NCBI RefSeq assembly: GCF_010730745.1
Contig: NZ_AP022615.1
Location: 2,232,001 to 2,296,000, forward strand
Reading direction: 5' to 3'
Origin: Mycobacterium heidelbergense
GTDB taxonomy: Bacteria > Actinomycetota > Actinomycetes > Mycobacteriales > Mycobacteriaceae
Length of the DNA stretch: 64,000 nucleotides
Shown: positions 9,101 to 16,543 of the stretch, piece after piece
Layout: every line of letters starts with the position of its first letter
Numbering within the stretch: position 1 is the stretch's first letter
Notes under the pieces: generated by a model
Database searches by the model: none
What the model was told of the DNA's origin: nothing
What the model saw: the letters and a program-made list of their open reading frames with translations, nothing else
Program-made: the position numbers and the translations under genes

Positions 9101-10391
9101 CGACCTCGACGGGTTCCGTGAGCGGCGGTTCGGGCCGGGCAGTGACGGGCTGGGCGGAACCGACCCGAATGACCCGTTCGGCGACGTCTTCGTGGTGGTC
9201 GACGACTACGACGAGCTGTACACCAAGGACACGATGGTGGGCGATCGCATCATCTCGCTGAGCAGCCGTGGTCCCGAATACGGGGTGCACGTGATGTGCA
9301 GCGCGGGGGGCTGGATTCACGGGCAGCGGCAGAAGCTGCTGCAGAACGCCACCGCCCGAATCCAATTGCGGCTGGCCGAGCCCGGCGAGAGCCAGATGGG
9401 GCACGCGGCGATCGAGTCCCGTGAGGCGGCCCGTCGGACGTTGAACCGCCCCGGCTTTGGTTTGACGGACTCGCTGCACGAACTGTTGGTCGGCCTTCCG
9501 GCGATGGTCGACGCGGCCACCCGCACGGTGGTGGACACCCCCGGCGTCGGCGCCCGCATCGCCGAAGTCGCCGGCGTCACCAAGCACGCGGTCCTGCAGC
9601 GGCTGCCCGAACGCGTGGAACTCGAGGCGATCCTCGATGCCCATGCCGCCGACGATCTGTCGATCGCGTTCGCGATCGGCGAGCGCCACCAGCTGGGCCC
9701 GGTTCCCCTGCGGCTGTCGGAGAGCCCGGGCTTGATGATTTTGGGTCGCCAAGGCTGCGGCAAGAGCCTGTCGCTGGTGGCCATCGGCGAGGCGATCATG
9801 AGCCGGTTTGGCCCGGAGGAGGCCCAGCTGACGCTGATCGACCCCAAGACCGCCCCGCACGGACTGCGCGATCTGCACGCCCCGGGCTACGTCCGGGCCT
9901 ATGCCTATGACCAGGACGAGATCGACCGGGTGATCACCGAACTGGCCCAGGACGTCCTGTTGCCGCGGCTGCCTCCCAAAGGCTTGAGCCAGGAGGAGTT
10001 GCGTGCGCTCAAGCCGTGGGAGGGGACGCGGCATTTTGTGCTCATCGACGATGTGCAGGACCTGCGGCCGGCTCAGACGCAGAGCTACCCGGCGACGGGG
10101 CCGGTGGGCGCGGCGCTGTGGAAGCTGATGGAACGCGCCCGGCAGATCGGCCTGCACGTGTTCACGACGCGCAACAGCACCAACTGGGCGACCCTGCAGA
10201 TGGATCCGTGGTGGAGGTACCAGACCTCGGCGAAGGTTGCGCAGCTGTATATGGACAACGACCCGCAGAACAAAATCAACCGGCTTGTCCGCGCCCAGGC
10301 GTTGCCCCCTGGACGAGGACTGCTGGTCACCGACGATTCCGACGTTGAGGGGATTTTGGTGGGCCTACCGTCGCCGGCGGTCGAGCAATAG
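6189..10391 (+). CDS. eccC2: ESX-2 motor ATPase EccC2 (FtsK/SpoIIIE type, single chain)
   Basis: The product is about 1400 residues from GTG 6189, chosen because VSKRAFPINRIKIQPP matches EccC N-termini and a GGGGGAGGG-type purine run lies just upstream. The frame is open further upstream but overlaps eccB2. Two transmembrane helices (about 37-61 and 68-85) precede a domain of unknown function and three FtsK/SpoIIIE ATPase domains. Their Walker A motifs are GTSGSGKS (529-536), GAKQRGKT (891-898) and GRQGCGKS (1186-1193), with acidic Walker B motifs LLVIVDEY, FVVVDDYDEL and FVLIDDVQDL. EccC recognises the C-terminal signals of Esx and PE/PPE substrates and powers secretion. Unlike ESX-1, where EccC is split into two proteins, this is one polypeptide. 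Confidence 0.96.
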   Translation: MSKRAFPINRIKIQPPKPVRVAPNAPIALPEREPRNIWVMIGVPALIVALIGTIVMLYVSGVRSLSTGFFPLMGIGAFSMLAFSGRLGRARKITWGELEKGRRRYLRDLDGSRDEIQTAVCAQRKWQEAVHSDPRGLGAIIGGPRMWERGRGDVDFLEVRLGTGVQHAPDSVLSVTWPDIASDEELEPVTGQALRDFILEQRKIRDIAKVVNLRSAPGFSFVGDDLNRVRSLMRSVLCSLAVFHNPRDVKLMVVTRNPELWSWMVWLPHNLHDELFDACGWRRLVFATPEELEGALGAELHMKGRRGQWTPPTAASPTTIGSALETGQADTGADLGPHWVIVDDNTGSPEAWESVVGQVGKAGITVLRIASRVGIGVGFDKDQLYEMSERHAPAVDAAANGSAKAGEDPEDDDGRPAPLLRTGGKFFAHGDQLSIPRAYRYARAMARWSPTSTTEIADSTSGATELMRALGIGDPRDLDVDRLWAERRGRGDERWSEIPVGSKPNGELQNIIIRAKDFGGFGFHSVVIGTSGSGKSEFFLSLVYGIALTHSPETFNVIFVDMKFESAAQDILGIPHVVAALSNLGKDERHLAERMRRVIDGEIKQRYELFTSVGARDANDYEEIRLAGRDLPPVPVLLVIVDEYLELFANHDKWINLIIHIGQEGRGANVFFMLGGQRLDLSSLQKVKSNIAFRIALRAESGDDSREVIGTDAAYHLPSKENGFALLKVGPRDLEPFRCFYLSAPFVVPKKREAVRTVDMTLTQPRLYNWQYQPLEDADAAALEAASAADEEPDEFLLHEDGFKKKKIVDVLRESLQKVPHRAPRRPWLEPLENPEPVDALVAGWRGKPWHVDYGHNPGLVFPVGIMDIPEESKQVVYSVDGLRSNIIVVGAKQRGKTTTLMTLMCSAAMMYTPSRVTFFCVGGATMAQIGSLPHIADIVSPKDTEGIERILSSMDALIDAREDAFRRANIDLDGFRERRFGPGSDGLGGTDPNDPFGDVFVVVDDYDELYTKDTMVGDRIISLSSRGPEYGVHVMCSAGGWIHGQRQKLLQNATARIQLRLAEPGESQMGHAAIESREAARRTLNRPGFGLTDSLHELLVGLPAMVDAATRTVVDTPGVGARIAEVAGVTKHAVLQRLPERVELEAILDAHAADDLSIAFAIGERHQLGPVPLRLSESPGLMILGRQGCGKSLSLVAIGEAIMSRFGPEEAQLTLIDPKTAPHGLRDLHAPGYVRAYAYDQDEIDRVITELAQDVLLPRLPPKGLSQEELRALKPWEGTRHFVLIDDVQDLRPAQTQSYPATGPVGAALWKLMERARQIGLHVFTTRNSTNWATLQMDPWWRYQTSAKVAQLYMDNDPQNKINRLVRAQALPPGRGLLVTDDSDVEGILVGLPSPAVEQ

Positions 10392-10684
10392 GCCCCATTA
10401 GCGCATTACGCGGTAATCGGCGAATTTCAGGTTCGACGGCCCGCGAGCGCCAACGCCCAAGTGACAAGCGTTGCAGAAGTGACAATAGCGGTCGCTGCGG
10501 CTCAAGTGGCTGCAGAAGTTGCCGGCGGGGCAAATGTGACTTCGTCCGCGTGAGGCACAACAGCAAATTGGATCCGGGGGGAGCCAAGCGGATATTCGGA
10601 CTGAATACGCGGCCGTCAGGCAGGCACTAGACTGGCCGAATTGTTCGCAGCGCAGATCCGACTGCGAGAAGCTCGGAGGGAAAT
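10392..10684. promoter_or_regulatory. Intergenic region before PE36, probable internal promoter
   Basis: This 293-base gap separates eccC2 from the PE/PPE/Esx substrate genes and is the largest gap inside the core operon, so a separate promoter for the substrates is plausible. It contains loosely repeated units around GTTGCAGAAGTGACA and GCTGCAGAAGTTGCC. No exact promoter was identified. A purine-rich ribosome binding site (CGGAGGGA) lies a few bases before the PE36 start. Confidence 0.4.
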
Positions 10685-10984
10685 ATGTCCTGGACCGTAC
10701 AACCTGAGGCCGTCCTGGCATCAGCCGGAGCGGAATCGGCCATCAGCGCAGAGGTCGAGGCGGCGGCCGCGTCGGCCGCGCCGGCGCTGGTCGGGACGAC
10801 GCCGATGGGTAACGATCCCGACTCGGCTCTGTTCAACACGGCGCTGAGCGCGTGCGGAGGCGCCTACCTGGGTGTGGTTCAGGAGCACTCGCTGCAGCGC
10901 GGGTTGTTCGCCGGTACACAGGGTGTCGCGTCGTGCGTCTACACCGCCACCGAGGCGGCCCGTAGCTTGACGCTCGGGTTGTAA
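10685..10984 (+). CDS. PE36: PE family protein, PE36-like ESX-2 substrate
   Basis: The 99-residue product begins MSWTVQPEAVLAS, with the Pro-Glu pair at 7-8, and has the PE two-helix hairpin. Near the C-terminus YTATE fits the YxxxD/E secretion signal of type VII substrates. The length equals the PE domain alone. It lies 9 bp before a PPE gene, and such pairs form a heterodimer that is bound by EspG and secreted together. The start is ATG 10685 with ribosome binding site CGGAGGGA. Position between eccC2 and PPE69 identifies it as the PE36 counterpart. Confidence 0.9.
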   Translation: MSWTVQPEAVLASAGAESAISAEVEAAAASAAPALVGTTPMGNDPDSALFNTALSACGGAYLGVVQEHSLQRGLFAGTQGVASCVYTATEAARSLTLGL

Positions 10985-10993
10985 GCGGGTCTG

Positions 10994-12187
10994 GTGCCTG
11001 ACCCAGGGTGGGCGGCGCGCCCACCCGAAGCGAACGATCTTCTGCTCAAGGCCGGGACCGGGGTGGCCACGATGTTGGCCAACCAGGCGGCCTGGACGGC
11101 CTTGGGCGCCAGTCATCACGCTTCGGCCAGCGCGTCGATGATCAACACCGCGGCGACCTCGGCGAGCTGGCTGGGCGCCGGGTCGGCGGGCTCGGCCGCG
11201 AGCGTCACCATGCTCAACGCGTCGCTGCACGGGTTGGCCGGCTGGGTGGACGTGAAGCCGGGGGTGGTGGCCGCCGCGATCTCGGCCTACGAGATGGCCA
11301 ACGCCGCCATGCGTCCGGCGCCGGAGTGCAACGCCAACCGTGACGAATCGGTGGCCGACAACATCGCCAATCCCAGCGTGCTGTGGACGCTGACCCCGCG
11401 GATCGTCGCGCTCGACACCGAGTATTTCGGGGTGATGTGGCCCAACAATTCCGCGGCCGGCGCGAGCTACGGGGGGATCCTTGCCGGGCTGGCCGAAAGC
11501 CTGGCGATTCCGCCGCCGCTGGCGACGATGGGCGCCTCGCCGGCCGCCCCCGCGGAGGCGGCCTCCGCGATCGGCCAGGCGGCGGGCGACGCCGCGGCCG
11601 GCGACGGAATGCGCGCCGCCTTCCAGGGCGTCTCCTCGGCGACAAACGGTGCCGGCGCGCCGACCTCGGCGGGCGAAGATCTCGGCGGGCAGGTCGGCAC
11701 GTTCATGGAGCCCGTGCAGTCGATGTTGGGCGCGGTTCCGCAGGCGCTGCAGGCCCCCGCGGGGCTGATGCAGGCGCCGATGAGCGCGCTGCAGCCCGCG
11801 TCCTCGATGATGGGCATGTTCGCCGGCCCCGGCGTCATGGGCGCCGGGGCACCGGCCTCGGCGGTGTCCGAGGTCAGCGCGGTTTCCGCGGCGCCGGGCG
11901 CGGCGGCCGGCGGAGGGGCTTCACTCGGCGGCACCGGTGTGCCCGTGAGCAGCTTCACCCGTCCCGTCAGCGCTTTTGAGCCCGGGAACAGCGGCCGGCC
12001 GGTGGGGCTGCGGCCCAGCGGGGCGCTGGGAGCCGAGTCGGTGCGCGCGCAGCCGACCACCACCACCACGACGGGCGGCACCGGAATCGGCGGCATGCCG
12101 GTGGGCCACGCCGCCGGCGGCCATCGCGGTTCCCAGGACAAGCCCGAGCAGTCCGCCACGGTGCGCGTGGTCGACGAAAGGGTCTAA
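10994..12187 (+). CDS. PPE69: PPE family protein, PPE69-like ESX-2 substrate
   Basis: The 397-residue product starts at GTG 10994 with MPDPGWAARPPEANDLL, which gives Pro-Pro-Glu at residues 10-12. The N-terminal 180 residues are the helical PPE domain, including the region expected to meet EspG. The rest is Ala/Gly/Pro-rich and disordered-looking, ending in a charged tail. It forms a pair with the PE gene 9 bp upstream. The partner relationship and export through ESX-2 are inferred from position; in H37Rv PPE69 (Rv3892c) holds this slot. Confidence 0.9.
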   Translation: MPDPGWAARPPEANDLLLKAGTGVATMLANQAAWTALGASHHASASASMINTAATSASWLGAGSAGSAASVTMLNASLHGLAGWVDVKPGVVAAAISAYEMANAAMRPAPECNANRDESVADNIANPSVLWTLTPRIVALDTEYFGVMWPNNSAAGASYGGILAGLAESLAIPPPLATMGASPAAPAEAASAIGQAAGDAAAGDGMRAAFQGVSSATNGAGAPTSAGEDLGGQVGTFMEPVQSMLGAVPQALQAPAGLMQAPMSALQPASSMMGMFAGPGVMGAGAPASAVSEVSAVSAAPGAAAGGGASLGGTGVPVSSFTRPVSAFEPGNSGRPVGLRPSGALGAESVRAQPTTTTTTGGTGIGGMPVGHAAGGHRGSQDKPEQSATVRVVDERV

Positions 12188-12310
12188 AACGGCCTGGTCA
12201 AAGGGTGAATCGACACATCTGAATAGCGCCCATACACTTCGACGCATGCCCCCGGGGACCGAACGGGAATCAATTGGGGACCTGCCTAACCGGATTAAGG
12301 AGTAATCACA

Positions 12311-12631
12311 GTGACAATCAAGGTGACACCGCAGTTGCTGCGCAGCACCGCCCATGACATTCAGGCGAACATGGAGCATGCGCTCGCGATCGCCAAGGGC
12401 TACCTGGCCAACCAGGAGAACGTGATGAACCCGGCGACCTGGTCGGGCGGGGGCGTCATTGCGTCGCACATGACCGCCACCGAGGTCACCAACGACCTGA
12501 ACAAGGTCCTGATGGGCGGCACGCGCCTGGCCGAGGGCCTTACCCACGCCGCGGCATTGATGGAATCGCACGAGGCCGACTCGCAGCACGCGTTTCAGGC
12601 CTTATTCGGCGGCGCCGCCCAAAACGTTTAG
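12311..12631 (+). CDS. esxD: WXG100-type ESX-2 substrate EsxD
   Basis: The 106-residue product starts at GTG 12311 with a good ribosome binding site (AAGGAG) about 10 bases upstream. It shows the WXG100 helix-turn-helix layout, with the turn at NPATWSGGG (W-S-G). The C-terminal helix carries HAAALMESHEADSQHAF. It sits 38 bp before esxC, its expected dimer partner. Esx proteins are secreted as heterodimers by their cognate ESX system. The length and sequence match EsxD (Rv3891c). Confidence 0.92.
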   Translation: MTIKVTPQLLRSTAHDIQANMEHALAIAKGYLANQENVMNPATWSGGGVIASHMTATEVTNDLNKVLMGGTRLAEGLTHAAALMESHEADSQHAFQALFGGAAQNV

Positions 12632-12669
12632 CAATTCCGGCCCACTTCACTTTCGAAAGGACCTTCACC

Positions 12670-12957
12670 ATGGACGATGCCATCACTTACAACCCGGGAG
12701 CCGTGGCCGACTTCGCGACGGACGTGGGTTCCCGCGCCGGCCAACTCCACTCCATCCACGCCGACGTTTCGCAAAAGACGAACGCGCTGCAGGAGTTTTT
12801 CGCCGGCCACGGCGCGACGGGGTTTTTCGACGCCCAATACCAAATGCTGTCGGGACTGCAGGGCCTCATCGACACGGTGCGCCAGCACGGCCACACGACC
12901 AGCCATGTGCTCGACGCCGCCATCCACACCGACCAGCAGATCCACGGCCTGTTCTGA
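12670..12957 (+). CDS. esxC: WXG100-type ESX-2 substrate EsxC
   Basis: The 95-residue product starts at ATG 12670 after ribosome binding site AAAGGACC. It is a small helical hairpin protein of the EsxA/B superfamily. The turn reads EFFAGHGATGFFDAQ, so the canonical Trp-x-Gly is replaced by His-Gly-Ala; I recall the same change in EsxC of M. tuberculosis. The partner is EsxD, encoded just upstream. The C-terminus ends DQQIHGLF and has no obvious YxxxD/E, so the secretion signal may come from the partner. Confidence 0.93.
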   Translation: MDDAITYNPGAVADFATDVGSRAGQLHSIHADVSQKTNALQEFFAGHGATGFFDAQYQMLSGLQGLIDTVRQHGHTTSHVLDAAIHTDQQIHGLF

Positions 12958-13026
12958 GAACTCCCCGACCGGCCGCGTGCGCCCCACCGTTGGTGCGCCG
13001 GGCGGTGTGGCCGAGGTGAACGCGCC

Positions 13027-13857
13027 GTGCTGACCACGACAGTCGATGGCCTGTGGGTGTTGCAGGCGGTGACCGGGGTGGAGCAGCTGTGCCCCGAGCT
13101 GGGCCTGCGGCCGTTGCTGCCACGGCTGGAGACCGCCGAGATGGCGCTGCGCCACCCGGTGGTCGCGGAGCTGACGGCGTGCGGTGCGCTCGACGCCGCC
13201 GGCAACGCCGACCCGATGATCCGGGAGTGGATGACCGTGCTGCTGCGGCGCGACCTCGGGTTGCTGTTGCACATCAGCGTGCCGGGCCGCGATCCGACGC
13301 GCGCGGCCATTTGCCGGTTCGCCAGCTGGTGGGTGGTCCTCGAGCGGCACGGCGATCTGGTGCGTCTGTATCCCGCCGGCACCGCCCGCGAGGAAGCCGC
13401 GGCCACCGAGCTCGTGGTGGGTCAGGTCGAGCGGCTCTGCGGGGTCGCCGAAGCGGCGCCGCTGCGGCCGGTGACGGTCGACACCGAGGAGCTGCTGGAG
13501 TCGGTGCACGACGCCGCCGGCCTGCGATCGTTTCTGCTTGGCCAGCGCTTGGATGTCGACCAGCTGCACATCGTCACCATGGCCGCCGATCCGGCGCGCT
13601 CGGCGTACGCGGCCATCGTGGCGCTGCAGGCCGGTGTCGGCCCGGACAAGACGGCCCGACTCGCGATCGGGGAGTCGTCGGTCGCGATCGTCGACACTGC
13701 CGCCGGTCGGTTGTGCGTCGAAGGCGTGACGTCGGGTGGGCGTCGCTACCAGGTCCTGTCCCCGGGCTCGCGGAGCGACATCGGCGCGGCGGTGCGGCGC
13801 CTCATTCGGAATCTGCCGGCCGGCGAGGACTGGTACTCCTACCGACGCGTGGTCTGA
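13027..13857 (+). CDS. espG2: ESX-2 PE/PPE chaperone EspG2
   Basis: The 276-residue product starts at GTG 13027 (MLTTTVDGLWVLQAVTGVEQLCPELGL), which is the typical EspG opening. Typical EspG features follow, including RDLGLLLHISVPGRD and a C-terminal RLIRNLPAGEDWYSYRRVV. EspG proteins bind the tip of PPE proteins in the cytosol and deliver PE-PPE pairs to their own ESX machine. Its place directly after the PE/PPE/Esx substrate genes fits that role. The length matches the family (about 270-300 residues). Confidence 0.93.
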   Translation: MLTTTVDGLWVLQAVTGVEQLCPELGLRPLLPRLETAEMALRHPVVAELTACGALDAAGNADPMIREWMTVLLRRDLGLLLHISVPGRDPTRAAICRFASWWVVLERHGDLVRLYPAGTAREEAAATELVVGQVERLCGVAEAAPLRPVTVDTEELLESVHDAAGLRSFLLGQRLDVDQLHIVTMAADPARSAYAAIVALQAGVGPDKTARLAIGESSVAIVDTAAGRLCVEGVTSGGRRYQVLSPGSRSDIGAAVRRLIRNLPAGEDWYSYRRVV

Positions 13858-13963
13858 CAACGCCGTTAAACCGGCAGGACGACCAATCTTGGAATGGCAA
13901 ACCCTAACGCTTGTAATGCACTTCACCGGCTTAGTGATCGCGTAAACGATCTATCGCCAATCG

Positions 13964-13979
13964 TGTTAGCATCGCGGTC
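13964..13979 (+). promoter_or_regulatory. Candidate -10 element; possibly leaderless transcript
   Basis: TTAGCAT at about 13965-13971 resembles a mycobacterial SigA-type -10 box and ends nine bases before the GTG start at 13980. No Shine-Dalgarno sequence precedes that GTG. This arrangement suggests a leaderless mRNA beginning at or near the start codon, and an internal promoter for the second half of the ESX-2 locus. It is inferred from spacing only. Confidence 0.4.
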
Positions 13980-15008
13980 GTGACCACCCCTTGGAATGAC
14001 CCTAATATGTTTGACGAAGAGAGGCTTGGGCGGGGGGATCCGCCGGCGGTGCGCCACCGGGATTCGGTATCGGATACGATGCGTATCACCGATTTAGCCG
14101 CTCCGCGAAAAATACCACCGGGTTCCGGCTGGAGAAAATTCGTCTATAACATTTCGTTCCGAAAGATAAACCTCGGTGAATCACCGGCCGAACGGCATTA
14201 CCGTGAATTGAAGGAACGTATTCGGCGGCATATCCGCCGGCAATTCGTGATCACCCTGGTCTCCGGCAAGGGCGGGGTGGGTGCGACGACGATGACCGCG
14301 TGCATCGGCGGCGTCTTCCGCGAGTGCCGCCCGACGAACGTGATCGCGATCGACGCGGTTCCGGGTTTCGGCACCCTGGCCGACCGGATCGACGAGGCCC
14401 CGCCCGGCGACTACACGGCCATCATCAACGACACCGATGTCCAGGGTTACGCCGACATCCGGGAACACCTGGGGCAAAACGTGGTGGGGCTCGACGTGTT
14501 GGCCGGAAACCGGACGTCGGACCAGCCCAGGCCCTTGGTGCCGGCGATGTTCGCCGGGGTATTGGCGCGGTTGCGGCGAACCCACAACGTCATGGTTGTC
14601 GACACCGCCCCCGACCTTGAACACCCCGTCATGAAGGCCGTATTGGACAACACCGACACCCTGGTGTTTGTCTCCGGTATCACCGCGGACCGATCCCGGC
14701 CGGTGCTGCGCGCCATCGACTTCCTCAGCGCGGAGGGCTATCACGAGCTGGTTTCGCACAGCACCGTGATCATCAACCACACCGACAGCGCCGTCGACAA
14801 GGACGCGCTGGCCTATCTGACCGAGCGGTTCACCAAGGTGGGTGCGACCGTGGAAGTGATGCCGTTCGATCCGCACCTGGCGCGGGGCGGGATCATCGAC
14901 ACCGTCCACGAGCTAAAGAAAAGGTCGCGGTTGCGGCTGTTTGAAATCACCGCGGGGCTGGCCGACAAATACGTTCCCGAGGCCGGTGCCGAGAGGGCGC
15001 AGCAGTGA
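13980..15008 (+). CDS. ESX-2 MinD/ParA-like ATPase with altered Walker A (Rv3888c-like)
   Basis: The 342-residue product has a charged, disordered N-terminus (about 1-90) and a MinD/ParA-like domain. The deviant Walker A reads SGKGGVGATT: signature Lys-97 is present, but the P-loop lysine position (102) is Ala. The A' motif (VIAIDAVPGFGTLADRI) and Walker B-like VMVVDTAPDLEHPVMK are kept. EspI in ESX-1 and the Rv3860-like protein at 24259-25305 are relatives, and the latter keeps a canonical KGGVGKT. Loss of the second lysine predicts weak or absent ATP hydrolysis, so a regulatory or scaffold role is possible. Its stop overlaps the eccD2 start as GTGA. Confidence 0.85.
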   Translation: MTTPWNDPNMFDEERLGRGDPPAVRHRDSVSDTMRITDLAAPRKIPPGSGWRKFVYNISFRKINLGESPAERHYRELKERIRRHIRRQFVITLVSGKGGVGATTMTACIGGVFRECRPTNVIAIDAVPGFGTLADRIDEAPPGDYTAIINDTDVQGYADIREHLGQNVVGLDVLAGNRTSDQPRPLVPAMFAGVLARLRRTHNVMVVDTAPDLEHPVMKAVLDNTDTLVFVSGITADRSRPVLRAIDFLSAEGYHELVSHSTVIINHTDSAVDKDALAYLTERFTKVGATVEVMPFDPHLARGGIIDTVHELKKRSRLRLFEITAGLADKYVPEAGAERAQQ

Positions 15009-16543
15009 CCGAGAGGTTGCAGCCGCATAAGGTCGCCTTCCCGGCGCGCTGCGCGGTCAACATCTCCTATGACAAGCACCTGTGCTCGCAGGTGTTCCCC
15101 GCCGGAACCCCGGTGGAGGGATTCTTCGAGGGCATGGTCGAGCTGTTGAGCGACGACCTGAAGCGCAAAGGCTTCGACGGCGTCGCGCTGCCGCCCGGCA
15201 GCTACGAGCTGCACAAGGTCAACGGCGTGCGCCTCGACATCAACAAGAGCCTCGACGAGCTCGGCGTGCAAGACGGTGACACCCTGGTGCTGGTCCCCAG
15301 GGTCGATGGGGAATCCTTTGAGCCGCAATACGAGTCGCTGTCGACGGCGCTGGCGGCCATGGGCAAGTGGCTGGGCCGCGACGGCGGGGACCGGATGTTT
15401 GCACCGGTGACGGCGGTGACGGCCGCCCACACGGCGATCGCGGTCCTCGCCATGGCGGTCGGTGTGGTGGTGGCCCTGACACTGCGGGAACGCACCTTTA
15501 CCGACAGCGTGATCCCGGCCGCCGTTGCCGGCGGGGTCGGCGTGCTGCTCGCGATCGCCACGGTGGTGGTGTATTGGGGATGGCCGCGGCGGCGCGACAT
15601 GTTCAGCGGATTCGCTTGGCTCACAGTGCTTTTGCTGGCCGTTGCCGGCGGTTGCGCGCCGCCGGGAAAGCTGGGCTCCCCGCACGGGCTGATCGGGTTC
15701 GTGGTGGTGATTCTGGGTGCCATCGCGATCAGCGTGGCGACCCGGAAACGATGGCAGACCGCGGTGGCGACGGCGGTGGTCACGGTGTGCGGGACCATCG
15801 CCGCGGTGGCCGCCGCCCGGATGTTCCGGCCGGTGTCGGTGCAGGTGCTGTCGATCTGCGTGTTGTTCGGACTGCTCGTGCTGGTGCGGATGGCGCCGAC
15901 GATCGCGCTGTGGGTGGCCCGGGTACGGCCCCCGCACTTCGGATCGATCACGGGGCGCGACCTGTTCGCGCGCCGCGAGGGGATGCCCGTGGACACGGTG
16001 TCTCCGGTCGGCGCGAACGAAAGCGAAGACGAGGACGACGAACTCACCGACATCACCGCCCGCGGCGCCGCGATCGCCGCGTCGGCGCGCTTGGTCAACG
16101 CGGTGCAGGTTGGTCTGTGCGTCGGGGCGTCCGCGGTGCTGCCGGTCGCGGTCTGGGGGGTGCTGACGCCGGGTCGTCACTGGGCGTGGTTGGCCCTGGT
16201 GGTGGCCGGCCTGGTGGTGGGCATCTTCATCACCCAGGGCCGTGGGTTCGCCGCCAAGTACCAGGCGGTCGCGCTGGTGTGCGGGGCATGCGCGGCGGTG
16301 TGCGCCGGCATCATCAAGTACGCGCTGGCCGCGCCCAGGAACCTCGAGGGCGCGCTGGTATGGCCGGTGGCGCTGGTGGTGGCCTTCGCCGCATTGGGTT
16401 TGGCCGCAGCGCTTTTGGTGCCGTCGACGCGGTTCCGGCCGTTGATCCGGTTGACCGTGGAATGGCTCGAGGTGTTGGCCATGATCGTGTTGCTGCCGGC
16501 GGCCGCGGCGCTGGGAGGGCTGTTCACGTGGCTTCGCCACTGA
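15005..16543 (+). CDS. eccD2: ESX-2 membrane channel component EccD2
   Basis: The 512-residue product starts at GTG 15005, overlapping the previous stop. An N-terminal ubiquitin-like domain (about 10-105) is followed by a cytosolic linker and about 11 transmembrane helices, many visible as long hydrophobic runs such as AVLAMAVGVVVALTL and GLVVGIFITQGRGFAAKYQ. An acidic loop (NESEDEDDEL) lies mid-protein. EccD is the main membrane component of the ESX complex. Its stop shares one base with the chosen mycP2 start. Confidence 0.94.
   Translation: MTERLQPHKVAFPARCAVNISYDKHLCSQVFPAGTPVEGFFEGMVELLSDDLKRKGFDGVALPPGSYELHKVNGVRLDINKSLDELGVQDGDTLVLVPRVDGESFEPQYESLSTALAAMGKWLGRDGGDRMFAPVTAVTAAHTAIAVLAMAVGVVVALTLRERTFTDSVIPAAVAGGVGVLLAIATVVVYWGWPRRRDMFSGFAWLTVLLLAVAGGCAPPGKLGSPHGLIGFVVVILGAIAISVATRKRWQTAVATAVVTVCGTIAAVAAARMFRPVSVQVLSICVLFGLLVLVRMAPTIALWVARVRPPHFGSITGRDLFARREGMPVDTVSPVGANESEDEDDELTDITARGAAIAASARLVNAVQVGLCVGASAVLPVAVWGVLTPGRHWAWLALVVAGLVVGIFITQGRGFAAKYQAVALVCGACAAVCAGIIKYALAAPRNLEGALVWPVALVVAFAALGLAAALLVPSTRFRPLIRLTVEWLEVLAMIVLLPAAAALGGLFTWLRH

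Noticed and set aside
7809..10157. A minus-strand open frame of about 780 codons opposite eccC2
   Set aside because: It mirrors eccC2 codon positions; its Gln/His/Arg-rich composition is typical of an antisense reading of GC-rich coding DNA.
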